The notes under the pieces were generated by a model. The model worked only from the letters and a program-made list of their open reading frames with translations. It did not search any database and was not told the DNA's origin. The position numbers and the translations under genes were made by a program. Of a stretch of DNA of 64,000 bases, positions 6,812 through 15,528 are shown in pieces (positions within the stretch are counted from its first letter, which is position 1; the number at the start of each line of letters is the position of its first letter). This DNA comes from Alphaproteobacteria bacterium. Lineage in GTDB: Bacteria; Pseudomonadota; Alphaproteobacteria; SP197. Where the stretch lies: contig SHVY01000008.1 of assembly GCA_009694045.1 (NCBI GenBank), forward strand, positions 1-64,000, read 5' to 3'.

Positions 6812-8428
6812 CTACCCGGCGTCCTCGAGCACCATCGCCGCGCCCTTCTCGCCGATCATCATGGCGGGGGCGTTGGCGTTGCCCGAGGTCAGGGTGGGAA
6901 AGATCGACGCGTCGATCACCCGCAAGTGGGCGATGCCGTGGACCCGCAAGCGGTGATCGACGACGGCCCGCGTCGGGTCGGGTCCCATCGCGCAGGTGCC
7001 AACGGGATGGAACACCGAGTAGGCGCGCGCCTGCACGTCCGCGAGCAGATCGGCATCGGTCACCGCGGCAGGGCCCGGCTTGATCTCCTCGGCGATGACT
7101 CGCGCCATGGACGGGGTCGCGGCCAAGAGCCGGAGGAACCGGGCGCCTTCCAACAACTCCTGGCGATCGAAGTCCGTGGCGGCGTAATTCGGGTGAATGA
7201 CCGGCGGCACGTGCGGATCGGCCGAACCGATGCGTAGGAAACCAAGGCTCTCGGGCCGGCAGGGCGAGATGCTGGTGTAGAAACCGGGGAAGGGGTCGGG
7301 GCTCATCAGCGGCCGCACCCCGACCGGCGCCCGTTCGTATGTCAGCGGCGAGAAGTAGAGCTGGATGTTGGGTCGCGCGAGGCCGGGGCGGGAGCGATAG
7401 AATCCGCCACCCTGGTTGAGGCTCAAGGATAGGGGCCCCCGCCGGGTCAGCACGTAGCGCAGGCCGGCGCGCAGCTTGCCAACCCAGGTGTTGAGCTCGT
7501 CATTGAGGCTCGGCACGGCCGCGCGATAGGTGTGGTCGTAGCAAAGGTGGTCCTGCAGATTCCGCCCCACCGCCGGGCTCGCGTGGCGCACCGCGACCCC
7601 GCAATCGCGCAGGGTTTCGGGCGGGCCGATGCCGGACAGTTGCAGAAGTTGGGGCGAGTTCACGGATCCGCCGCACAGGATCACCTCGCGCGCCGCGTGC
7701 GCCTCGACGCTTCGCCCGCCACGATCGAAGACCACGCCGGTGGCGCGGGTGCCATCGAGCACGATCCGGGTGACGAGGGCCCCGGTGACGATCCTGAGGT
7801 TGGGGCGCCGTCGCGCCGGCCAAAGGTAGGCCCGCGCGGCCGATAGCCGGAGTCCGTCGCGGGTGGTGATCTGATAGTGGCCGACGCCTTCGATGGTGGC
7901 GCCGTTGAGGTCTGGGCTCGCCGGGATGCCGGCCTCGACGCCCGCTTTGATGAACACGTCGGTCAGGGGGTGGACCAGGCCGTCGATCGTGGTCACGTGC
8001 ACCGGTCCGCCGGCGCCGTGGTACGGGCCTGCGCCAAGGGCGTGATCCTCCATCCGTCGATAGACCGGCAGGACGTCGCGCCAGCCCCAGCCGGGGTTGC
8101 CCAGCGCCTCCCAATCGTCGAAGTCCCCGGCCTGGCCGCGCGAATAGACCATGGCGTTGATCGAGCTGGACCCGCCCAACACCTTGCCGCGTGGCCAGTA
8201 GCTTGGGCGGCCATCGAGGCCGGGGACGCCTTCGGTCCGGTACATCCAATTGACCCTGGGATCGTGGAAGCACTTGCCGTAGCCGATCGGGGTCTGGATC
8301 CAGAACCGCAGGTCGGACGGTCCGGCCTCCAGCAGCAGGACCCGGTAGCGCCCGGATTCGCTCAGCCGGCTAGCGACGATGCAGCCGGCGGAGCCGGCGC
8401 CGACCACGATGTAGTCGTAAGTTTTCAC
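6812..8428 (-). CDS. GMC-family FAD-dependent oxidoreductase (choline dehydrogenase-like)
   Basis: A 538-residue glucose-methanol-choline oxidoreductase. The N-terminal dinucleotide-binding motif YDYIVVGAGSAGC, the first GMC signature region WPRGKVLGGSSSINAM, and the second signature GGSVNSPQLLQLSGIGP are all present. The C-terminal active-site His lies in SVFHPVGTCAMG and the second catalytic position in TSGNANAPAMMIGEK. Such enzymes oxidise alcohols such as choline to aldehydes, passing electrons to the respiratory chain or a carrier. The start is GTG 8428. It is the last gene of the minus-strand transporter cluster, seven bases after the PotC-like permease stop, which suggests it acts on the imported compound or a product of it. 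BetA identity is not claimed; many paralogues exist. Confidence 0.88.
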   Translation of the reverse strand: MKTYDYIVVGAGSAGCIVASRLSESGRYRVLLLEAGPSDLRFWIQTPIGYGKCFHDPRVNWMYRTEGVPGLDGRPSYWPRGKVLGGSSSINAMVYSRGQAGDFDDWEALGNPGWGWRDVLPVYRRMEDHALGAGPYHGAGGPVHVTTIDGLVHPLTDVFIKAGVEAGIPASPDLNGATIEGVGHYQITTRDGLRLSAARAYLWPARRRPNLRIVTGALVTRIVLDGTRATGVVFDRGGRSVEAHAAREVILCGGSVNSPQLLQLSGIGPPETLRDCGVAVRHASPAVGRNLQDHLCYDHTYRAAVPSLNDELNTWVGKLRAGLRYVLTRRGPLSLSLNQGGGFYRSRPGLARPNIQLYFSPLTYERAPVGVRPLMSPDPFPGFYTSISPCRPESLGFLRIGSADPHVPPVIHPNYAATDFDRQELLEGARFLRLLAATPSMARVIAEEIKPGPAAVTDADLLADVQARAYSVFHPVGTCAMGPDPTRAVVDHRLRVHGIAHLRVIDASIFPTLTSGNANAPAMMIGEKGAAMVLEDAG

Positions 8429-8435
8429 GGGGATG

Positions 8436-9308
8436 TTAGGCCGGCGTGTCCTGCAACCGCAGCGAGCCGGCGATCTCGATGTCGACGATCTGGGCTTGGC
8501 GGGCCGCTTCGGCGGCGCGTGCCTCCCGGCGGCGGCGACGGAGTTCGAAGACCACGGCGGCGATGATCGTCGCGGCGATGATGATGAAGGCCAGGGCGTT
8601 GACCGCCGGCGTCACGCCCTGACGCACCTTGTTCGCGATGAAGATGGTGAAGGTGTTCTCCGCGCCGATCGAGAAGTAGGTGGTGGTGTAGTTCTCGAAC
8701 GACTGCAGGAACGCGAGGGCGGCCGCCGACAGGAACGCCGGACGCATGTAGGGGACGGTGATGCGCCAGAACACCTGCCGCGGATTGGCACCGAGATCGA
8801 GGCCCGCCTCCTCGAGCGTGGTGTCGAAGCGCTGCAGGCGCGCCATGAAGATCAGCATGCAGTAGGCCGAGACGAAGCTCGATTGCGCCAGCGCCGCAGT
8901 CCACCAGGAGGCGCGGAAGCCGAGCTGCTGGCTCCAGAAGATGAAGGCCGAGATGCCGAGCACGATCCCGGGCGCCAGGATCGGCGAGACCAGGATGGCG
9001 TAGATCAGGCCCTTGGCGCGCACTTGCAGGCGCACCAGCATGAGCGCGCCGCCGAGCCCGAGGGTGATCGAGATCGCGACCACCAGCAGGGCAATGTAGA
9101 CGCTGTTCTCCAGCCCGCCCCACATGCGCTGGTCCTCCCACGCCGCACCGAACCACTCGAGCGTGAAGGTGAAGTCGCGATGGGTCGGGATGCGGCTGGT
9201 GTTGAAGGCGAGCAACGACATGTACGCCATCGGGAACAGCATGTAGCCGAAGAAGATCACGAGGTAGGCGCGGGTCGCCCAGGTGATGAGGGTGCGGCTG
9301 TCGTTCAT
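8436..9308 (-). CDS. PotC-like ABC transporter inner-membrane permease
   Basis: A 290-residue permease of the spermidine/putrescine-type (PotC) family with about six predicted membrane segments. The EAA loop that contacts the ATPase reads EEAGLDLGANPRQVFWRITVP. The charged C-terminus rich in Arg and Ala extends past the last helix into the cytoplasm. It is the second permease of the cluster, nine bases after the PotB-like gene. The substrate is not determined by the permease; the family imports polyamines and other small cations or organic acids. Confidence 0.9.
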   Translation of the reverse strand: MNDSRTLITWATRAYLVIFFGYMLFPMAYMSLLAFNTSRIPTHRDFTFTLEWFGAAWEDQRMWGGLENSVYIALLVVAISITLGLGGALMLVRLQVRAKGLIYAILVSPILAPGIVLGISAFIFWSQQLGFRASWWTAALAQSSFVSAYCMLIFMARLQRFDTTLEEAGLDLGANPRQVFWRITVPYMRPAFLSAAALAFLQSFENYTTTYFSIGAENTFTIFIANKVRQGVTPAVNALAFIIIAATIIAAVVFELRRRRREARAAEAARQAQIVDIEIAGSLRLQDTPA

Positions 9309-9318
9309 GGCGCCGCCC

Positions 9319-10221
9319 CTATCGCGTGATGTCGCGCAACGTGACGCGGAACGCCCGCATCATGAACATCACGAACACGAGGCACACCAGCTCGAGCACC
9401 AGGGAATAGGCCGACCCGCCGTTCCAATTCAGCACCGAGAACTGCGATTCGATCGCCTGGGTGAACCAGAAGCTGGATTTGCCGCCGAGCAGCACGGGCA
9501 CGATGTAGGACCCGGCCGTCAGCATGAAGGTGACGATGCAGCCCGAGGCGATGCCGGGCTTGGCATGGGGGATGACGATGCGACGATGCACCCGCACCCA
9601 GCTCGCGCCCAGGTCCCGGGCCGCCTCCACCTGATTCTTGTCCAAGCTCTCCATGGCGTTGAACATCGGAAAGATCATGAACAGCACGTACGAGTAGATC
9701 AGTCCGACGAACAGCGCGACGTTCGAATCGATAATGGGGAGCTCGTAGTTGAAGAACTCGAACGGCTGGAACCCGAGCCCGACGAAGGCTTGGTTCACGA
9801 GACCATGCTTCGCCATCAGGGTCCGCCAAGCGTAGGCGCGCAGCACCTCGTTGACCCAGTAGGGGATCAGCAGGCAGAGCATCAGGATGCTCAGCCATTT
9901 GTTGGTGGCGACCTTGGCCAGGTAGTAGGCGAGCGGATAGCAGATCACGAGGGCAAGGACGGTGATGACGCCGCTGGTCAGCAGCGTGCGGATGAAGGTC
10001 CGGAGCGCGAGGTCGTCCTGGGTATCGACCAGCGGCAGGAACGAGTAGACGGTGAAGCCCGCCTCGGCCAACCCTTTCTTGACCGCGCCGGGGTTGGCGT
10101 GGAAGGCGTAGTCGATCAGCATCAGGTGCGGGATCAGGATCAGCAACAGCGCCCACACCGCCACCGATCCGAAGATGAAGGCGACGCCCAGCGTCCCGAA
10201 CCGCTTGACCGCCTCACGCAC
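9319..10221 (-). CDS. PotB-like ABC transporter inner-membrane permease
   Basis: A 300-residue permease of the PotB/PotH family. It has an N-terminal membrane helix after VREAVKRFGTLG, a large periplasmic segment, and the EAA loop VEAARDLGASWVRVHRRIVIPH. The chosen start is GTG 10221, overlapping the end of the PotA-like ATPase gene by eight bases; the track ORF extends further upstream but that part lies inside the ATPase gene in another frame and lacks permease character. Overlap indicates translational coupling of ATPase and permease. Confidence 0.88.
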   Translation of the reverse strand: MREAVKRFGTLGVAFIFGSVAVWALLLILIPHLMLIDYAFHANPGAVKKGLAEAGFTVYSFLPLVDTQDDLALRTFIRTLLTSGVITVLALVICYPLAYYLAKVATNKWLSILMLCLLIPYWVNEVLRAYAWRTLMAKHGLVNQAFVGLGFQPFEFFNYELPIIDSNVALFVGLIYSYVLFMIFPMFNAMESLDKNQVEAARDLGASWVRVHRRIVIPHAKPGIASGCIVTFMLTAGSYIVPVLLGGKSSFWFTQAIESQFSVLNWNGGSAYSLVLELVCLVFVMFMMRAFRVTLRDITR

Positions 10222-11305
10222 GGGCGAGGCTCCCCTGGGGCAGCACGGTCGCGTGGTCGCGCCCGAAATAGGTGGAAAGCAGCGCACCGGTCGCGAAGCT
10301 CGGCACCGCGCCATCGTTCGACATGGTGACGATGATGGGGCGGCCCTTTGGATTGGCGAGCGAGATGTTGACCGTGATGCCTTCGAACACCTCGCCAAGC
10401 ACCGTCGAAGTCAGGGCGTTCTCGTCGGCCTCGCCGGACGGCGCGAGCCGGAGCCGCTCGGGCCGCACGAACACGAAGGCCTCGTCGCCTTGCTTCAGCC
10501 CGCGGGGATTGCCCCCCAACAACCGGCCGAACGACGTCTCGACCTGGGCTACCCCGTCGGACGCGGCCACGACCCGGCCGGCGAACAGGTTGTTCTCGCC
10601 GACGAACGACGCGACGAAGGCGGTTTCCGGCTGATTGTAGATGTCGGAGGAAACGCCTACCTGCTCCACGTGACCCTGGCTCATCACCGCCACCCTGTCG
10701 GACATGGCGAGCGCCTCGCCCTGATCATGGGTGATGTAGATGAAGGTGATGCCGGTGCGCTTCTGGATGGCCCGCAGCTCCGCCCGCATGTGCTGGCGCA
10801 ACTTGAGGTCGAGCGCCGAAAGGGGCTCGTCGAGCAGCAACACCTTCGGCTCGACCGCGAGCGCGCGGGCAATGGCGACCCGCTGCTTCTGCCCGCCGGA
10901 AAGTTCGTCGATGCCGCGATCGGCGAAGCCCGGCAGGGCGATCAGATCCAAGAGCTGCTCGACCTTGCGCAGGCGCGCCGCCTTGCCGACGCCGCGCACC
11001 TCGAGCGCGAACCCGATGTTCTCGGCGACCGACATCAGGGGGAACAGCGCCAGGTTCTGGAAAATGAGCGCGGTCGGGCGCCGGTTCGGCCCGAGGCCGA
11101 CCAGGTCCTGCCCGCCCAGGGAGATCGATCCCTCGCTCGGATCGATGAAGCCCGAGACCATGCGCAGGATCGTCGTCTTGCCGCAGCCTGACGGCCCCAG
11201 GAACGAGAAGAACTCGCCTTCCTGGATGGTGAGGTTCAGATCATGGACGGCCGTGAAGTCGCCGAACCGCTTGACGACGTGGTTGAAAACCAGATCGTTG
11301 CCCAT
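10214..11305 (-). CDS. PotA-like ABC transporter ATPase
   Basis: A 363-residue importer ATPase. Walker A is GPSGCGKTT, the signature is LSGGQKQR, Walker B is LLLDEPLSALD, and the switch histidine follows in ITHDQGEAL. A C-terminal TOBE-like regulatory region of about 120 residues (including FVRPERLRLAP) is typical of the PotA/MalK group. The start is ATG 11305, preceded by a GGGGAGGG site; the track start 51 bases upstream lacks family similarity. It energises the PotB/PotC-like permeases encoded next. Confidence 0.92.
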   Translation of the reverse strand: MGNDLVFNHVVKRFGDFTAVHDLNLTIQEGEFFSFLGPSGCGKTTILRMVSGFIDPSEGSISLGGQDLVGLGPNRRPTALIFQNLALFPLMSVAENIGFALEVRGVGKAARLRKVEQLLDLIALPGFADRGIDELSGGQKQRVAIARALAVEPKVLLLDEPLSALDLKLRQHMRAELRAIQKRTGITFIYITHDQGEALAMSDRVAVMSQGHVEQVGVSSDIYNQPETAFVASFVGENNLFAGRVVAASDGVAQVETSFGRLLGGNPRGLKQGDEAFVFVRPERLRLAPSGEADENALTSTVLGEVFEGITVNISLANPKGRPIIVTMSNDGAVPSFATGALLSTYFGRDHATVLPQGSLARA

Positions 11306-11374
11306 CGCCCTCCCCCGCCGCGTGGATGCCGTGCCCACGCGATCCTTTGCGCCCATCGTACCGGCGATGCCGCC

Positions 11375-12487
11375 TCATGGGAACTCGCTCATTTGGTAGC
11401 GCGAACGGGCGAGCCATTCCGGCTCGATCTCGATGCCCCAGCCGGGTTCGTCGGTCACCTGCGCCGCGCCGCCGACGATGCGGTACGGGTCGCGGCGGAA
11501 GAGGCCGTACTGCCACGGGTAGTAGTCGGGGCCTTCGATGGAGAATTCCATATACTTGCCGGGGTTCGGAATCGCCCGCAGCAGGTGCATGGTGAAGAGC
11601 GTCACGAGCCCCCAGTTGGCGGCGTGGGGCGTGATCTTCATCCCCGCCGTCGCCGCCAGGCGGCAGACCCGGAGCGTCCGCGCGATGCCGCCCAGGTAGA
11701 GGATGTCGGGCTGCGGAATATCGACGACGTGATCGCCGATCATGCGGCGCCAGACGGTCATCTCGCAGTCCTGTTCGCCCCCGGAAACGGCGACCGACAG
11801 TGCGTCGGTGACCTGCTTGGTTTGGGCCAGCTCCCAATAGGGACAGGGCTCTTCGAAATGCTCGACGCCTTCGCCTTCGAGCACGCCACCCACCGCGATC
11901 GCACGCGGCGGCGAGAATCCGGAATTGGCGTCGACCAGCAGCGAAGCATCGGGGCCGAGCGCACGGCGGATCGCGGGCACGATCGCCTCGGTGCGGCCCG
12001 GCCATTCGTCGACATCATGGCCACACTCGGCGCCGACCCTGAACTTGAAGGCGTCGAAACCGTGCTCGCCACGCAACCGGGTAAACCGCTCGGCCTCGGC
12101 GGCCGGGGTGATGTCGCGTTTCATCGACGATGCGTAGGCGCGCAAGGGTCCGGGTGTTCCGCCCAACAGTGCCACGACGGGCTTGCCGGCGGCCTTGCCC
12201 CAGAGGTCCCACAGCGCCGTGTCGAACCCGCCCATCGCCCGCTTGATGTACGAACCGGGGAACTTGTGTTCCTTCTCCTCGACGCGGTCGAGGAGCGCGT
12301 CCAGGGCCGCGAGGTCCCGCACCTCGGCGCCCAGAACATGGGGCGCCACCTGGCGATGCAGGACCTGACAGCTGATGTCGGCATGGTAGGTCGAGACCTG
12401 GCCCCAGCCTTGCGCGCCATCCGACCGGGTGACGCGCACGAAGCCGACGAAGGCGTTGGTGAAAGTCTCCAGACGGGTGATCCGCAC
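11375..12487 (-). CDS. Enolase-superfamily enzyme, mandelate-racemase type
   Basis: A 370-residue enolase-superfamily protein with an N-terminal capping domain and C-terminal barrel. Metal ligands are visible as Asp in LLVDANSGF, Glu in HFEEPCPY and Glu in SGGEQDCE. The acid-base residues are a KxR motif (FKFRVG) on one side and a His-Asp pair (QPDILYLGG and TPHAANWG) on the other, placing it in the mandelate racemase subgroup. Members abstract the alpha proton of a carboxylate, as racemases/epimerases or acid-sugar dehydratases. It sits between the binding-protein gene and the ATPase gene of an importer and near an MttB homologue. Enolase-superfamily epimerases acting on betaines are known in similar company, but those are in other subgroups, so the substrate is open. 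The start is GTG 12487. Confidence 0.85.
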   Translation of the reverse strand: MRITRLETFTNAFVGFVRVTRSDGAQGWGQVSTYHADISCQVLHRQVAPHVLGAEVRDLAALDALLDRVEEKEHKFPGSYIKRAMGGFDTALWDLWGKAAGKPVVALLGGTPGPLRAYASSMKRDITPAAEAERFTRLRGEHGFDAFKFRVGAECGHDVDEWPGRTEAIVPAIRRALGPDASLLVDANSGFSPPRAIAVGGVLEGEGVEHFEEPCPYWELAQTKQVTDALSVAVSGGEQDCEMTVWRRMIGDHVVDIPQPDILYLGGIARTLRVCRLAATAGMKITPHAANWGLVTLFTMHLLRAIPNPGKYMEFSIEGPDYYPWQYGLFRRDPYRIVGGAAQVTDEPGWGIEIEPEWLARSRYQMSEFP

Positions 12488-12510
12488 CGATCCCTCGCGA
12501 AAACAAGGGA

Positions 12511-12536
12511 CGCGCCGCTCCAGCCGGAGCGGCGCG
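12511..12536 (-). terminator. Strong intercistronic hairpin after the binding-protein gene
   Basis: A perfect 11-bp stem (CGCGCCGCTCC / GGAGCGGCGCG) with a four-base loop lies between the PotD-like stop and the enolase-superfamily start. Read in the minus direction it is followed by CCCTTGTTTTCG, a partly T-rich tract. It may act as a partial terminator or 3' stabiliser that keeps the binding-protein mRNA in excess over the downstream transporter mRNA, as known for malE. Confidence 0.6.
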
Positions 12537-12557
12537 CCCAGAATGACGGAATCGCGG

Positions 12558-13733
12558 CTAGGCGGCCGAGATCTTGTCGGCCAGGCCCTGGCGCTTCTCC
12601 AGGAACCAGGTCCGCTCGATGCCCTGCAGCCAGAGGTTGTCGATGGCGTCGCCCGGATAGGCGTCCTGGAAGTTCTTTTTGAACGAGTCGGACGTAAAGG
12701 CGTCGAAGCCCGTCACCACCGAGTTGTACCCGGTGTTTTCGGACACGATGCCGCCGATCTCCGGCTGGAACGCGAAGTTGATGAAGGCGTAGGCCTGATC
12801 GATGTTCGCGGCGCCCGAGGTCAAGGCGATGGTGTCGATCCACATCAAGGCGCCCTCGACGGGGGCCAGATAGTTGTACGGCCGGCCCTGGTTCTTGAGC
12901 TGGAAGATCGGGCCGTCCCACGTCTGGCCGATCACCGCGCCGTCCTGCTCGAAGCCGGACTGGGTGTCGGCGGTGCCCTTCCACCAGTTGGCGATCTGCG
13001 CCTTGTTGGCGATCACGAACTCGGCGGCGGTGCCGTAGCCGAGATCGAACGCCTCCTCGTCGTCGTACGCCTTCTGCATGGTGCCCGCCGGCAGCTTGCC
13101 CTCGCGCTCCATCCACAGGCCGGTGCCGAGCATGATCGACCGCTGGCGGCACAGCATCTTGCCGGCGTTCTCCGGCGCCCACAGATCGCCGAACGACGCC
13201 TTGCCGTACTCGAGCTGCAGCACCTCGGTGTTGTAGGCCAGCGCCTCGGTGCCCCAATCGTACGGCAGCGCGTACCAGGCATCCCCCTGCCGCGCCCCGA
13301 GGCTGGCGGCCTTGTCCATCATGCTGGGGACGATGTTGCCGATGCTCGCGGCCTTCGCCGGGTCGAGAACGCCGAGATTGCCGTTTTCGACATGGGCGCC
13401 GATCCACGCGACGGACGGCGAGGTCAGATCCCAGCCCACGCCGCTGGCCGCCTTCAGCTTGTTGAGGCAATCCTCGTTGGACGAGAACGTGGTCACGTTC
13501 ACGGCGATGCCGGTGTCGGCCACGAAGCGGTCGATCAGGGGCTGCGGCGCGTAGTCTTCCCAGGTGAACCAGTTCAGCTCACCCGACGAGGACCGTGCGT
13601 CGCGCGAGAAAGCCGGGGCCAGGAGCCCGACCGCGCCGAGCGCGGTGGCACTCTTCAGGATGGCACGGCGGCTGGCCTGCGCCGCCCGTACCGTGGCCAG
13701 CGCACTGCGCTGGCCCTTGTTCAATGTCGTCAT
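12558..13733 (-). CDS. PotD-like periplasmic substrate-binding protein with Tat signal
   Basis: A 391-residue extracellular binding protein of the spermidine/putrescine family. The N-terminus carries a twin-arginine signal (ASRRAILKSATALGAVGLLAP), so it is likely exported folded. The mature part opens with ELNWFTWEDYAPQPLIDRF, typical of PotD/PotF relatives. ATG 13733 is chosen because GGGGAG precedes it and because it gives a normal signal peptide; the track start 147 bases upstream adds unrelated residues. It defines the substrate of the PotABC-like importer. Polyamines are the family default, but neighbours (MttB-like methyltransferase, GMC dehydrogenase) make an N-methylated amine or other cation plausible. 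Confidence 0.9.
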   Translation of the reverse strand: MTTLNKGQRSALATVRAAQASRRAILKSATALGAVGLLAPAFSRDARSSSGELNWFTWEDYAPQPLIDRFVADTGIAVNVTTFSSNEDCLNKLKAASGVGWDLTSPSVAWIGAHVENGNLGVLDPAKAASIGNIVPSMMDKAASLGARQGDAWYALPYDWGTEALAYNTEVLQLEYGKASFGDLWAPENAGKMLCRQRSIMLGTGLWMEREGKLPAGTMQKAYDDEEAFDLGYGTAAEFVIANKAQIANWWKGTADTQSGFEQDGAVIGQTWDGPIFQLKNQGRPYNYLAPVEGALMWIDTIALTSGAANIDQAYAFINFAFQPEIGGIVSENTGYNSVVTGFDAFTSDSFKKNFQDAYPGDAIDNLWLQGIERTWFLEKRQGLADKISAA

Positions 13734-13853
13734 CGATTGAGTCTCCCCTGTAATCAGTTGGCTTGAACCATTGCGGATGTCTTGATCGCACAAGTGAGTG
13801 TCAGAACGATGACAGTCGCTCGCGCTCGACGGAATGCTTTTCCGTTGCGGCGA

Positions 13854-13882
13854 ATTGTAGATCGGGACAAAAGTCCGCACAA
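13854..13882 (-). promoter_or_regulatory. Candidate sigma-70-type promoter for the binding-protein operon
   Basis: On the minus strand TTGTGC and TACAAT are separated by exactly 17 bases, about 120 bases before the PotD-like start and just after the stop of the MttB-like gene. The local sequence is less GC-rich than the flanking genes. This would allow the transporter genes to be transcribed apart from the methyltransferase gene. Confidence 0.4.
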
Positions 13883-13892
13883 GCGGGAGACG

Positions 13893-15422
13893 TCAGCCCG
13901 CGCCCTTCGTGAGCTCCTCCTTACGCCGCGCCACGAATGCCTCGAGCGCCTCCAGCCGGTCCTGGGGCATGGCTGGCGGCTCATAGACGTCGAGCAGCGC
14001 CTGCCAGACCTGGGTCGCGCGCGCCTCGGCCTCGACCGCGCCCGCCTCCGCCCAAGTCCCGTAGTTGCGCCAATCGGACAGGAAGGGCGTGTAGAACGCC
14101 TGTTCGTAGCGTTCCATGGTGTGGGGCGAACCGAAGAAGTGCCCACCCGGCGCCACGTCGCGAATGGCTTCGAGGCCCATGCTCGCCTCGTCCGTGGCGA
14201 TGGGCGTCAGCATCTCGGCGATCTGCTGCAGCATCTCGGCATCCATGACGATCTTCTCGAACGAGGCGGTGAGCCCCCCTTCGAGCCAGCCGGCGCCGTG
14301 GTAGAGCAGGTTCGAGTGTCCCATGACGGACGCCCAGATCGACATCTGCGATTCATACACGGCCTGGGCGTCCGCCGCGTTGCTGGTGCAGGCGTTGGAT
14401 GACCGGTACGGCAGCCGATAGCGCCGCGCGAGCTGGCCGGCCGCGAGCGTCGCCTTGGCGTTCTCGGGCGTTCCGAACGTCGGCGCTCCGGACCGCATGT
14501 CCACGTTCGAGGTGAAGGCCCCGTAGATCACGGGCGAACCGGGCCGCACCGCCTGAGTGAGGGCGATGCCGGCCAGCGCCTCGGCGTTCTGCTGGGCCAG
14601 TGCCGCGGCCAGGGTCACGGGCGTCATGGCTCCCATGAGGGTGAACGGGGTCACGCAGACGCATTGGCCCCATTCCGACATCGTCATGAGACCTTCCGCC
14701 AGCGGCTCATCGAGGCGCCGTGGCGAGTTCACGCTGATGATGGTCGTCACGCCCGGCGACTCCCGCATCTGCTCGCGGGTGATGCCGCGCGACAGCGCCA
14801 TGATGTCGATGCCGTCCATCGCCCGATCGCGACCGACCGAGGTGCAGTGAAAGGCGCGGTCGGTGTAGACGACGTTGTCGTGGTAGCAATCGAGGTGCCG
14901 GGTTTCGGCCGCGAGTTCCACCGGCGCGATCGGCTGGTTGCCGACCATGTGGATGATGTTGAAGCTCTGGGCCAGGCTCAGCAGCCGGCGGTAGTCGGTG
15001 CGGTTGCCGTTGCGCCGGCCGTTCACCCGGTCATGGACGTTGGGCGGCCCCGCCACAAGGCCGAACACGATCGCATCGCCGCCCATGGTGACGGCATGGT
15101 CGGGATTGCGTGGCGTCAAGGTGACGCTCGACGGGGCCGTCCGGATCAAATCGGCGATCAGGGCGCGATCGAAGGTGACGACCGTGGTCGCCTCGTCCAC
15201 CTTGGCACCCTTGGAGCGCAGCAGGGATCGGGCCTCGCCGCTCATCACCTCGATGCCCATTTCCTCCAGGATCCGCATGGAGGCATCGTGGATGGCATCG
15301 ACCTGTTCGGGCCGCAGAACTTCGACGGGGGGAAACGGATTGCCGACCCGCCGCCATGGAAGCTGGCGGATCTCGGCCTTCTCGCGCACGCGCCCGGCGC
15401 GTCGCGCATTACTTCTCGTCAT
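13893..15422 (-). CDS. MttB-family (trimethylamine methyltransferase-like) protein without pyrrolysine
   Basis: A 509-residue member of the MttB superfamily, close to the usual length. Recognisable stretches include RILEEMGIEVMS, DNVVYTDRAFHC, GAMTPVTLAAALAQQNAE and a C-terminal MERYEQAFYTPFLSDWRNYGTW. The frame contains no internal stop, so the amber/pyrrolysine codon of archaeal MttB is absent; such non-pyrrolysine members include glycine betaine and proline betaine:corrinoid methyltransferases. ATG 15422 is taken because the upstream extension of the track ORF is out of frame with an Old Yellow Enzyme fragment and lacks similarity. No corrinoid protein or corrinoid-folate methyltransferase lies in the window, so a partner must be elsewhere. 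The substrate is unknown; a quaternary amine is likely from the family. Confidence 0.85.
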   Translation of the reverse strand: MTRSNARRAGRVREKAEIRQLPWRRVGNPFPPVEVLRPEQVDAIHDASMRILEEMGIEVMSGEARSLLRSKGAKVDEATTVVTFDRALIADLIRTAPSSVTLTPRNPDHAVTMGGDAIVFGLVAGPPNVHDRVNGRRNGNRTDYRRLLSLAQSFNIIHMVGNQPIAPVELAAETRHLDCYHDNVVYTDRAFHCTSVGRDRAMDGIDIMALSRGITREQMRESPGVTTIISVNSPRRLDEPLAEGLMTMSEWGQCVCVTPFTLMGAMTPVTLAAALAQQNAEALAGIALTQAVRPGSPVIYGAFTSNVDMRSGAPTFGTPENAKATLAAGQLARRYRLPYRSSNACTSNAADAQAVYESQMSIWASVMGHSNLLYHGAGWLEGGLTASFEKIVMDAEMLQQIAEMLTPIATDEASMGLEAIRDVAPGGHFFGSPHTMERYEQAFYTPFLSDWRNYGTWAEAGAVEAEARATQVWQALLDVYEPPAMPQDRLEALEAFVARRKEELTKGAG

Positions 15423-15528
15423 GGGCCAACCCTTCTCGGCCGCGGGGCGCGGGTGCGGGGCCTCGGCACCATGAGGCGATAGCACGCGGCGGCCAACGAA
15501 ATCCAGCCCGCGGCCCCCTCGCCCTTGA

